In this document: in pieces, positions 25,301 to 34,752 of the stretch
How the letters are laid out: every line of letters begins with the position of its first letter
Numbering within the stretch: position 1 is the first letter of the stretch
From: Hysterium pulicare CBS 123377
Taxonomy: Eukaryota > Ascomycota > Dothideomycetes > Hysteriales > Hysteriaceae
NCBI GenBank assembly: GCA_000467715.1
Contig: AJFK01000178.1
Coordinates: forward strand, 1-50,853
DNA: 50,853 nucleotides
Reading direction: 5' to 3'
Translations under genes and position numbers: made by a program
The notes under the pieces: generated by a model
What the model saw: the letters and a program-made list of their open reading frames with translations, nothing else
Databases searched by the model: none
What the model was told of the DNA's origin: nothing

Positions 25301-26720
25301 CCATTGACCTCTTTCATCTACTTCACTGGAGACATGTCATGCGATCTTCTAGAATGAGACCCCGAAAAGCTCACATCGAAGCCATAGCTTACAAAATTCT
25401 CCAGAATCTAGGCCATCTAGCATACCTTGTTCCTCAGCTTTCGCCTTTTTCCAACTTCTCCTTCACGGAAAAGCCTATGTCAAAGCATTCATCCTCCACT
25501 CCTGCGGCACGATAGCCTCTCAAGGAAGCATCCCTTCTATATCGGTGCCTCATATAACGTCTAGCTTTGGATACACGTCATACACAGCGTTCTGTCTTCA
25601 GCTCTTCCGACTCTATGGATCTCCAATACCCCGGTACTAGGCCATGTAGCCATTCTCGAATCTGGCTTCACTCCGAGGGGTGTGGCGATATTGAATTAGT
25701 GTTCAGCTTCAGGTTCTTGACTTCGTCGGCTATTTTCTTTACGATTGATGTCTTGTATTCTCTCTCCTCGCACGCAATACCTAGCTTTGGATTCAGAGTT
25801 GCATTTCCTGATTCCAAAGCGCTCTTGTGGGCGTCGGACATTGCTTCCTTTCACACCGCATGCGAGCAGAACTTCGTTTCCAGATCCCCCGAAAGGCTAC
25901 GAGAGTCATCCAACATGCCATCTATATATTACTATAATTTTGCCCTACGGTCCCGTTTGCTTCCGAGAAGCAATTGTCGCGCTGACTTTCTTCCAGAAAA
26001 GCCTGGAAACGTTGACCGGAGCATTCATTGTTGCTAACACACTCCTTTTAAGTATCAATTGAGTATCTACTCTCTTCCCCCCCGTAACTCCTTTCTTATG
26101 CCTCATATATCCCCGCATCCTGCGTGGAAGACGACCCATGACTCCATGGGATGGAGTTCGATACTGTGGCATGAGAATTAAAGTCTCCTGGTCCCCAAAA
26201 AGACGAAATACCCGAGAGATCAAAGCTAGTAAAGACAGTCCTCTCGCTGCATGTACTGCAAGTCCCTTCGAAGAGGTTAGAGGATGTGGGAATGGTGAGT
26301 TGATATTGAGCGTACATTAGGTCATGTTTGAGGTATATTTCAGAATTTGCATTACTGGGTGTATTTCTGACCATTTCGTTCGGATATGTTTTCTGGTTCC
26401 ATGTCTCTCCTAGCCTAGTTCGAGTTTACTCTGGTCCTATGATACGACGAATATACTCACATGACACTATTTTCAGGTAAGCGGAGAGAAATGGGTGGTG
26501 AGGACGATATCCGTTTTATCCAATGCTAAGAGAGGTAGGACACGGTCTTCGGTCAGTATGTCTAAAGGGCCATGGCATGACCAATCCCACACACCCCAGG
26601 AGCAGAAGTCGACCCAGCTGCAAAGGTAAAGCATGGCACCAGCAATCACTAAATCTCGAGGCAAGAAGATGCAAGTCAAAGGATCAATTCCATTACATCA
26701 TTAACACAACATACTATTCA
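16314..26720. other. 10.4-kb gene desert upstream of the mtfA-like gene
   Basis: No gene is supported here. From ~16.4 to ~18.5 kb the DNA is G+C-rich, so stop codons are rare and overlapping frames of 60-120 codons occur in most frames (for example 17133-17501 minus, 17900-18187 plus). They have no domains. Elsewhere composition is mixed. The longest frame (19086-19790 minus, 234 codons) reads as random composition, rich in Arg, Cys and Trp and without domain order. No tRNA, long repeat, transposase or reverse-transcriptase motif was recognised. The region may be an extended cis-regulatory region and/or long leader of the mtfA-like gene, or hold non-coding transcripts. Confidence 0.45.
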
Positions 26721-28668
26721 TTATTCATCATCATCACCGCCCATTCCTTCCCGATCGTCGAACTCCATAAATTCTCCCGCGTCATCACCCATAATCTTCT
26801 GCCACATTTGCTTGACCTCGTCCAGTATGGAATCATCGAAAGCCAGGTCGGGAATTTGGGGTGAGAACGCTAAAACTTGTTCGTCAAGTAAGGTCGGGTC
26901 GACTGATGATAAATTGGAGGGTATGCGGATTGAGAATGGCCGTTGTTTTTGATCGTACTTGAGCGACCATAGGATCGCTTGATTGGGTAGGACGTCAATG
27001 GAAAGAAGTAACGACTCGACAGCTTTGGTGAGAAGCTCGAAGGCTCTCGTCCCTCCGAGAGCTATAGACGCGTAAAGTACACCTAACATATTAATTAGTC
27101 AAGACTCGAAGTAGGAATTGAAGATCTAACGGAGGAACAGAATAGCCCAAATCAGGTTGTCAGAGGATATGTATCGTCAATGAAGTTCAGACAATGTAGA
27201 TAAGTATTCGATTGATCATTCATCATATAGGCAAAGGTAAAAAGGGACAAATGGAGATGATGACTTACACTGTCCAGTTGGGCACTCTCCAGTATCGCTC
27301 GAGTGCACGATTACGTGAATAGGAGGTAATTCCGCCTGCTCTTTGGGATGATCTCCAAGAGAGATACTACCGGAAGGAAAGACGACCACGGCGCCGGCGG
27401 GTGATGGTGCGCCTTCTGCGAGCGAGGGAAAGAGAGATTCCAGCGGCGCCGACACTATCGTGATCGACTTGCTGAAAAAGGTTGACACCTTAGAGTCCTT
27501 GGGAATAGTAGAGGGTCGGGCGAGGAAATGATGTCCTGCGCCCGCAATCCAGCGAGTGGTGACAATTTCGCCATCCTTCAGACGAATCCTCATGCCCTCT
27601 GAAGCTTGCCCGCCAGCCTTCTCCTCGTGTTGAGACTGTTTGTCACCTGTGAGACTCGAAAGCCCTTTTCCAAGAACGTAGACAGCACCTCCTACAGCAG
27701 CAGCTCGACAAGCAACTTGCGTAATCTCCGACAAGCCTCCCCATTTCGGCACCACGGCACCAAAGCCCGGACCAAACATCCCAATAGATCGTAAGTGTCG
27801 TGCTATTCGAGGCAGAGCGAATTCGGTCGTCGTTTGACTCGAAGACGAGGGAGAAAGGGTGAGTGCAAGAAGTGGACCATGGAGTGCGGGAGGGATCTTG
27901 AACTTTTGGGAAAGGAACTCAGGGAAGGCTTGCTGTCGATAGTCTTCCCAGGCCTCCGACTGTTCTTCATATTCCGCGATGAATCGGAGGAACTTCATCA
28001 AAGCTCGCTTTGCTTTGAAATCTAGATCTTCATCTGCGAATATGTCTTCTCTACCGTTGGGTACTTTGAACACGCGACCCTTCCGATCTGGTCCTCCGCC
28101 CGAGTTCGAAGTACCTGGTGTAGTAGACGAATCTGACCCGGGTGTATATACCCACCAGCTCCCCACAGCTAGGAAATCAAGCTGTCTATGCACCTTTGAC
28201 GAGACCAATATCTGAAGGAGGCGAGATCGGGTATAAATCAACTGCGGAGCCAACGCTAAGCTATAAGCTCGTGAGAAGGACAGCTTCGGCGCATCGGAAT
28301 CGGATTCGGCCTCTGAAGGACGCGATATGGAGACATTTGAGAAAATCGACGGCTCTTCATCTAAACAAATCAGTAAGGCCGTTTGAACATCAGGAAAGCT
28401 CTCGCGAACCTTCATCTACCCTCTTCTCAAACCCCTCCGCTTCCTGCAAGCTAAATGCAGCCTCAGCGCCGCCATAGTAATCATTGCTATCGATGTGGAG
28501 AATTTTCTTTCCCGAGCGTGACAAGGCTCTTTCACATTTTGCTGCGTCAGTCAGAAAGTGCCAGAGACTCGCATGTAACCAAAGCAGAACCTACAAAGCT
28601 AGAAGAGATTGCTGAAGATCGGTGCCGACAATGAGGACATCCCAGTCTGTTCCATGGAGGGTTTCCAT
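26721..28668 (-). CDS. mrs6: Rab escort protein (Rab geranylgeranyltransferase component A, GDI superfamily)
   Basis: Four exons: 28668-28595, 28528-28410, 28360-27269 and 27082-26721; introns are 66, 49, 186 and (within this set) no others, and the product is 548 residues. The N-terminus has the GDI/REP dinucleotide-fold signature: DVLIVGTDLQQSLLALALSR followed by SGKKILHIDSNDYYGG. SYSLALAPQLIY-like (RAYSLALAPQLIYTRS) and the later SIGMFGPGFGAVVPKWGG and AAVGGAVYVLG segments match conserved REP/GDI regions. The length fits fungal Mrs6 better than GDI (~450). REP presents newly made Rab GTPases to the prenyl transferase in the cytosol. The C-terminus is acidic (GGDDDE). The second intron uses a weak GTTCGC donor but is needed to keep frame, with a TACTGAT branch and TTTAG acceptor. 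The first acceptor is AAAG, chosen because it restores the conserved motif. Confidence 0.9.
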
Positions 28669-30022
28669 GGTGGTTCAAAGAGCAGAAGTTGAAGCGGATA
28701 GGCAGCCGAAGACTTTGAGGTGAGAAGCTCCCGGCAAGCCCCGCATGACTAAGCCTCCAAGAAATTTCACGACCACTTTCAACTTCGAGAAGAAGTTTCT
28801 GTCTCTTCACATCGCGCACGCTGACAGCAACACCTTTCTCGCATGGGTTTTTCGACAAAGCAAGAAGACTTCATTGCCTTCCCGAGTGCGCGTGAGACCG
28901 ATCTTCGTCCATGTATCTACTGCTCTGGATTTTATGTGATAGGGCGGTTCGTTTGAGACGTACATTCTTATGATGGGACATTCCGAGATTTGAAAATCTT
29001 CAAATGATCCAGCGCGTCAGGGTGTTTCGCCATGAGTTGCTCTGGGACTGTCGGAGAAGACCTTCTGAATCGATTTGACGGAGGTCTCGCGATGTGATTG
29101 TTTCATAGCCTTTCGAAGCTTATAAGTATCTAACGTGAGTATCTAACTTGAAGTTCTATTCTAAAAGTATGTCTTGTAGAACTTTCTTAAAAAAGTATTC
29201 GAAAAAGAGTTATCCATACAAGGCTATTCACAAAATGGTATCCACCAAAGGCTGCTTACAAAATTACTCTCTAGCTATACTCCCTTCCCTCGTTCAAAAC
29301 GAGTCTCGATCTGGGTAAGTGTAAGTAGATTCGGAGGAAAGCTACATGCTCAGACTAGACATCGCTATTGCCCAGGCCCCTTTAGAACACCTGTGATTTT
29401 CTAACCCCGGTATATCTGGAGGAGAAATCGACGGTTATATGCAATATACACATCTCATAATTGCCTTTAGCTCGCATTCTTCTCGGTCCCAATAAGAAAT
29501 CTTTGGCAAGGATGTTCGTTATTTGTTACAGCTTCGGCTTTGTTGAATAGGGTGATAGAAGCGGTGGTAATAGCTTGTTTGGACATCACTTGCAGCGCTG
29601 TACGTGAGATCACAGTTGAAGTGGGAATTTGTCAGATTGTTCTGGATGAGAGATGCCAGATTCATAGTGGCGGATGCTGGTCGCTTCAGATGGGCTGCCG
29701 GAACACAGCGTATCAAATCAACTATCGAACTCTGGGTGGCCTCAAAAATGGCCCAGACTTAGTGCCTGTATAGTTACTGCCTTGATAGAACTTCTCATCG
29801 ATCGGATTAGTATATTGATAGAAATGCGAACAGTTGCATATTTGTCGATAACTAAAAGACTGTTGGAGACTGAAAACTTGTGCCGGCCCTTGGAGGCGCT
29901 TTCTTTATTTTCTTTAAGTTGAATGCAGTATTCGACCAACAGAAATCTATGCCATCTATGTATCCGATTGCCTGATAGTCCCATCACGCCCGGAATCGAA
30001 TCATCTTGCCATCAAGGCACGT
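28669..30022. other. Intergenic region between Rab escort and peroxiredoxin genes
   Basis: This 1.35-kb stretch contains the promoter of the Rab escort gene (minus) on its left and the 3' flank of the peroxiredoxin gene (minus) on its right. About 29.10-29.28 kb is A+T-rich with several TATC/GTAT-type near-repeats. Frames of 60-100 codons (28547-28858 minus is mostly the escort gene's first intron and leader; 29540-29773 plus; 29742-29987 minus) show no family signs. Confidence 0.45.
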
Positions 30023-30857
30023 CTATAACTTCGAGAGCACCGCTTCGGCACCCGAGACCTAGAGTCTTCGTTAGCACGGTCCATTGCTTGGGGAAGTCTC
30101 ACATACCGAAACCTCGCCAGGACTCTTCTCGTTCTCTGCATAGACGATCTTGCCATCGTCGATGATCATAGCCCAGCGACCATTGCGATCACCCATTCCC
30201 GCAGGCCATCCATGGTTCTTGGAGAAGAAGGACTTAGTATCGCTGAAGAAAAGCTATCATGATCCCAGATCAGTTATGTCCAAACTCATCTATGATTTCA
30301 ACGCTCTTACGATGCCATCTCCCTTCACACCATTGACCTTGCCCCAAGCATTCATGACCCAGGCATCATTGGAAGCAATTACAGCCACGACATCCACACC
30401 CTTCGACTTGAACTGACTCAGCTTCTCAATGTATGGAGGAAGATGTCGAGCTTGACAACCAGGGGTGAAGGCACCTATCGACTCGACATATGAGTCTCTT
30501 TCCAAGTCCCCAATCGGAAAGCCAGGGGGAGTATAGACGCACCAGGAACGCTGAACAAGACTACTTTCTTGCCCTTCCACTCCTTGCTCGCATCGTATGC
30601 TTGAGGGCGGCCGCAGGCGGTTGGATCATCGTCTTCAATAGGAGCCCATCTGCATATCACCAAAATTAGCAAATGAAGACTCCTTCAACATAAACCGCCC
30701 CCTGCTTCGCTAATGCCATCCATCCCAGTGTCGTTCACTGCAAGCCACGGCGATTACAGGCAGATGAGTGATAACCCCGCTTTCACCGAACAGAGGAAGT
30801 GACTTACTCGAATTGGACGCCGTCTGGGAAGCTGTCGCCGACTTTAAGGGGGGCCAT
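30023..30857 (-). CDS. Peroxisomal 2-Cys peroxiredoxin (Asp f 3/PMP20, Prx5 type)
   Basis: Five exons: 30857-30808, 30649-30543, 30474-30311, 30253-30107 and 30058-30023; introns are 158, 68, 57 and 48 nt, and the product is 167 residues. It starts [18 protein letters not shown]. The peroxidatic cysteine is C59 in the PGAFTPGC motif, and a second cysteine C29 (TACGRP) sits where the Asp f 3 group has its resolving cysteine. [31 protein letters not shown] and the late [16 protein letters not shown] strand are all family-typical. The last exon, only 36 nt, ends in SKL-stop, a canonical PTS1 peroxisomal targeting signal. The enzyme would reduce H2O2 and alkyl hydroperoxides using thioredoxin or glutathione. 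The gene is divergent from the DUF1348 gene, with a CRE-like site between them. Confidence 0.93.
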
Positions 30858-31437
30858 GGTTAATCAATTGTAATATTCGAAGCTGTTACTGCTGAGAATC
30901 GAAGTTTGCGTTTGCTGAATGTAAGTATATTTAGTCGTTGATCTAGGAGAAGATCTAGGCGGGGCAGTTTACAAAGCTCATCAGGGTCCTAAATTACGTC
31001 ATCCTGCTAACCTCCGAAGATTGCTCCGAGGCATCCGCAACAGTGTTAGTTGGGAGTAGTGGCCCATATCTGCGTTCTGGTGATTCATGCCGTCGGCATT
31101 TTGGTCTTCACGCTGGATTCAGCGGGTTGGTTATAAGGAATGGTCTTCAAAGGAGCAGTGAAGAGTGGCTCCGGACGTCCCGCGGAGATGTGCTATTATT
31201 GTGGAAGAAGCTGAATCCTCACCCGAGCTTGAGCCGCGTTAATAATGGTTTCAAAGTCTGACTATCATCCTCAGGATCATAGCATAACGCGCCCTATTGC
31301 CTATGAGATCGACTCATAACCTGATCAGTTGCATGTACGGACGGAAATAAGACAGAAAATCCTGCCGACTGTGATCCATTCTCACAGCATAAGAAGTGAA
31401 TCCCCTTCAATAATCTCAACTTAATAATCCTATCAAC
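30858..31437. promoter_or_regulatory. Divergent promoter region, peroxiredoxin / DUF1348 gene
   Basis: This 580-nt interval separates two head-to-head starts and so serves the peroxiredoxin (minus) and the DUF1348 gene (plus). It contains a CRE/ATF-like octamer at 30994-31001, listed separately. I see no coding potential beyond a 72-codon chance frame at 31043-31261. Confidence 0.5.
30994..31001 (+). promoter_or_regulatory. CRE/ATF-like bZIP site
   Basis: The octamer TTACGTCA (reverse TGACGTAA) matches the binding consensus of fungal Atf1/AtfA-type bZIP factors, which drive oxidative and osmotic stress genes. It lies about 137 nt upstream of the peroxiredoxin ATG. Placement and gene function agree, but a single octamer can occur by chance. 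Confidence 0.35.
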
Positions 31438-31939
31438 ATGTCTCTTGCACCTCCCTTTACCGCCGAAACCGCGCACCTAAAAGTCAAAAAGGGCCAAGAC
31501 CTCTGGAACACACAGTCAGACATCCAGTTGTTGAATCCTTTGCCCTCCTAACTCCGTCAGGGACCCCAAGACTATCGCCAAAGCCTACACACCCGACAGC
31601 ATCTGGCGCAATCGCTCGAGCTTCTTATCCGGCACCGCAGCCATTGAAGACTTTTTGGCCAAGAAATGGCAGAAGGAGAAGAACTACAGGCTTCGCAAAG
31701 AGCTCTTCGCCTTCACCGACAACAAGATCGCTGTCCAGTTCTGGTATGAGTATCAGGACGCCCATGATGGGATGAAATGGAAGCGTTGTTACGGTTTGGA
31801 GGATTGGACGTTTGCGGAGGATGGCAGGATGCGGAAGAGGCAGATGAGTGGGAATGATGTGGAGATTACGGAGACGGAACGGTGGTATCAAGAGGGTGTT
31901 GACGTTAATAAGGTGCCGATCAGTGAAGCGCACTGGTAG
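31438..31939 (+). CDS. DUF1348 / SnoaL-like (NTF2-fold) protein
   Basis: Two exons, 31438-31514 and 31561-31939, give 151 residues. The 46-nt intron has an unusual GTCAGA donor, a CCTAACT branch and a CGTCAG acceptor, and it restores the typical family sequence across the junction (DLWNTQ|DPKTIAKAYTPDS). Strong family features follow: WRNRSSFLSGTAAIEDFLAKKW, LRKELFAFTDNKIAVQFWYE, and WKRCYGLEDWTFAEDGRMRK. DUF1348 proteins have the NTF2-like cone fold and are widespread in bacteria and fungi. Their reaction is unknown, and the fold only suggests a small-molecule pocket. The gene runs divergently from the peroxiredoxin gene and converges on the roadblock gene 151 nt downstream. Confidence 0.88.
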
Positions 31940-32090
31940 AGATCCATCGTCGGCAGCAGGATATTGAGCCATAAAAGAACGCTCAGAGTCTAGGAGGTGG
32001 CAAGGGTCTTGCATTCCTGTATTCTAATCGAGGGGTATCTTGCAAATTGCCAGACTAATGTTGTGATGAAACTTTCGGATACGACGGGGA

Positions 32091-32619
32091 TCAGGCTGGA
32101 GGGGTATCATGTATGACGACCAGAAGAAATTTGACGTCTACGTGATTGTTAGCTCCTTCTACAAAATCATCGAATCTGCAATGTCCAAACACTTGGACGT
32201 ACCTGGCACAATGACCAGCTCGTTCTTCTTGGTCCTCAACCTCAGTAGCTTGACCTCATCCTCCTTGTCCAAGCCTTCCACTAATGCTCCAGCAGATGTG
32301 ACAAATGCCCACACCATTCTTGCCACGTCTTCCGCACTGTGTATACCGCCTTCCTTTCGCCCATTCGTATAACCTTCTGCTGCATTGTCGAGCGACGCGG
32401 GGAGGGTACTGTTTGGATTTGCGGAGGAGCTGTTGGAGATGAGGCCGGAGGTTCGAACAATTGCCCCATTCTCGCGAGAGAGAATTAAAGTACTTTGTAC
32501 ACCTGGCTTTTGGCTGAGCCTTGTGAGAAGGGAGAGCGATTCATCGGGCTGTTCAACAGTTAGTTTGTTTACTTTCCCAGAGTTTTTCACACTCGAGATC
32601 TTACAGCGCTTTGGGCCAT
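32091..32619 (-). CDS. Roadblock/LC7-domain protein (dynein light chain type)
   Basis: Three exons: 32619-32605 (15 nt), 32548-32203 and 32137-32091; introns are 56 and 65 nt, and the product is 135 residues. The core matches the roadblock/LC7 fold: an N-terminal helix SLSLLTRLSQKPGVQS, strand TLILSRENGAIVRTSG, then a variable Ser/Asn-rich loop, a long helix around EDVARMVWAFVTSAGALVEG, and strands VKLLRLRTKKNELVIVP and DVKFLLVVIHDTPPA. Such proteins are small light chains of cytoplasmic dynein or scaffolds of GTPase regulators. The insertion after strand 2 makes this copy longer than the ~100-residue animal proteins, as in other filamentous fungi. The gene is divergent from ipi1 across a 329-nt shared promoter. 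Dynein association is an inference from the family. Confidence 0.88.
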
Positions 32620-32948
32620 GATAGAGGGCGTCTGTCCGGAAGATAAACAGTAAGTCGAATGTATCAAGGGCAACAGAGTCGGTCATGAAAATAAAAACGG
32701 AGAAGAATATTTAAGTAGTAAACTTCAAGCTTCACGAGCAAGGTTGTGAAGTTCACTGTTATTCTCATCTAACCTGATTCAGAATGGCGCAAACTTCCTA
32801 GCAGCTTTTGCCGAGAATATTCAAAGCAAAATGATTTTCATATTTGCTTCATTAACTGATCAAGTGTGACCATATGCTTCTCATAACGCACGACCCCCTA
32901 TATATCCGTTGTCGTAGGCATCTGGATAGAGGTTGAGAGGTTGAAGCT
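32620..32948. promoter_or_regulatory. Short divergent promoter, roadblock / ipi1
   Basis: Only 329 nt separate the two head-to-head start codons, so transcription start regions must nearly abut. A CTATATATCC block at about 32899-32908 lies ~40 nt before the ipi1 ATG; it is too close for a standard TATA box unless the leader is very short. No other motif is named. Confidence 0.45.
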
Positions 32949-34068
32949 ATGGGTTCTAGCTCCAAGAAGAAGAAGGAGAAGAAGAAAGATTTCCAAGTAT
33001 GCAAATCCAGCGCCCAGACCCAGGTTCATACTGATCAAGGTGCTGTAGAAAACCAAACTGAGAGTTGGTAAAACAAAGCCGAAGGCAAATAACCTTACGG
33101 ATACTAGTTTCAAAGCCAAATGTAAAAAGCGTCTCTTTGCTCCCCTATTTATATCTAATTTTTGACTAGCTATTGTCCTAAACCAACAATCTCTCTCCAC
33201 GAATGCGCCCTCAGCTGCATCACAGTTTTCACATCATTTGTCGTTGCTGTCTCACAAATCCGACACCCAAAGACGCGATTCTCTAGCTTATCTAACATCA
33301 AGCATCTTGAATACACCCTCAAACTCGCCATTGCCCCAACCAGTATCGGTCATTGTGCCCGCAGTACAGCGTTTGATTCTTGATGGATCAAACGGAGTGC
33401 GAACTCAACTTCTAAAGCTCCTACAGAGTTTGCCGGGCACCGAAATCGCGAGCCATGTCGACCAGCTTTTGCTTTACACTCGAGCTGGCATAACTCACCT
33501 AGCTGCCGATATCCGCATTTTCGCACTCGATGTGCTCGAATGGCTACTGCAAGTCGCTGGAGATGAAGTCGTTAGCTGTGCTGGCGGATGGGTGAAAACG
33601 CTTAAATGCTTTCTGGGACTTTTGAGCTGGCAACCGGATGAATCTACGAAGTGGTCCGCTTCAAGAGTATCTATCGGTAAAGCTGCCGATAGCAAGGTTC
33701 AAGTGAAACAGATGAGTGCGCTCGTTGTGTTCTTGAAAGCGGGACTTTTGCCACCCTCGCAAAATGATCAAGTCCAACTCTCAGAATCATCATGTTTCCC
33801 GCTTTGGCATCTGGAACACCACGTGTTGCCGCAGAGATCGCATGCTTACGCACACCTCAACCTGTTCGGAGCTCCAAGAGATGAGGAGACGGAAATGTAT
33901 GAGGATAGAGAGGATAGGCAAAGGGTTTTCCATGAAAAGGCGGAAGCGGCTATATTAGCTGGTCTTGAGCAAGCGAAGAAAGGAGGAGGCGAGCTGGGGC
34001 GTGCGGCTGCTCAGCTTCGGAAGGTCGTAGTAGACGGCATGGCGGATTTCCGCGGGGAGGAAATCTAA
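32949..34068 (+). CDS. ipi1: Pre-rRNA-processing protein Ipi1 (Rix1 complex)
   Basis: Three exons: 32949-32996, 33049-33121 and 33170-34068; introns are 52 and 48 nt, and the product is 339 residues. The start MGSSSKKKKEKKKDFQ is a basic leader, followed by LRVGKTKPKANNLTDTSFKAKSIVLNQQSL, of which TDTSFKAKSIVLNQQ-type residues are the hallmark of Ipi1/TEX10 N-termini. An alpha-helical repeat region (IVPAVQRLILDGSNGVRTQLLKLLQSL, then ADIRIFALDVLEWLL) follows. Ipi1 works with Rix1 and Ipi3 in the nucleolus and nucleoplasm to remodel pre-60S particles and process ITS2. Length fits ascomycete Ipi1. The first exon is very short and was recovered by splice consensus. The gene is divergent from the roadblock gene. 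Confidence 0.92.
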
Positions 34069-34752
34069 AACTCGGCGGTGTACATGCCTATTGATATGAA
34101 GGTCATCGCGGTATACCGAACTATTTGAGCTTTGTGACAAGTCTTGAGTGGATTTCACGACCAGGAGACCATTCCGTGGAATGCATTGGGGTCGCGCTTG
34201 GTTGAGGATAAAGGCAAGGTGCTTAGGCTCACGATGCAGCTCCATTGTGCCGCTCAAGCACCATCAACTTTAGAGTATCGATGATCACAGAAACCTTTTG
34301 GTGGAAAGTTATTCTTCAATACAATAGTTATTAGCTTTTTATTTACAGTGTGGCAAGATGGGCAGCCTGCAGCCTTCTGAGGGGAGTCATGAGATCAGTA
34401 ACAAGGAGCTGATGCAACCTGCAACACAATACTACAAGCTAGCAGTACTAGCCTCCAATCAAACAGCCTAATCTTACAACCAAGTTATTTGCCCCACTTT
34501 TCTGTCCCTATTATAAGTAGATAAGAGTTCTTAACATCTCTAAGCTTTCTACTTTAATCTACTTTCCTCTCCTTTATCTAAAGTAGGCAAAGTAAGCTGA
34601 AGTAAAAAGTTCAAAGTACTCTAAAGCTCTTGCTATATTTACTAGCATAACTACACTTTACTATCTATTAGTAAACAAACTTTTAAATTTCTTGGCATTT
34701 GACACGTAACGGCTCAAAGCCCGGCCAATCTATAGGATCAATAAGCGTGCAG
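34069..34752. other. Intergenic region with A+T-rich CpG-free islet
   Basis: This 684-nt region lies between two plus-strand genes. Its left part is the ipi1 3' flank. From 34281 to 34704 there is no CpG dinucleotide, and from about 34440 to 34695 the sequence is rich in A+T with many TA steps. The DUF262 promoter must lie in or right after this block. No coding potential is seen. Confidence 0.6.
34281..34704. repeat. Possible RIP-mutated repeat relic
   Basis: A 424-nt run without a single CpG, in a window where CpG is frequent, combined with A+T richness and many TA steps (CTAAAG, TTAGTA, TACTATCTATTAG), resembles the outcome of repeat-induced point mutation or cytosine deamination of an old repeat. 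No transposon coding sequence, terminal repeats or target-site duplication can be recognised, so the identity of any parent element is unknown. It could also be an A+T-rich promoter or matrix-attachment element. Confidence 0.35.
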
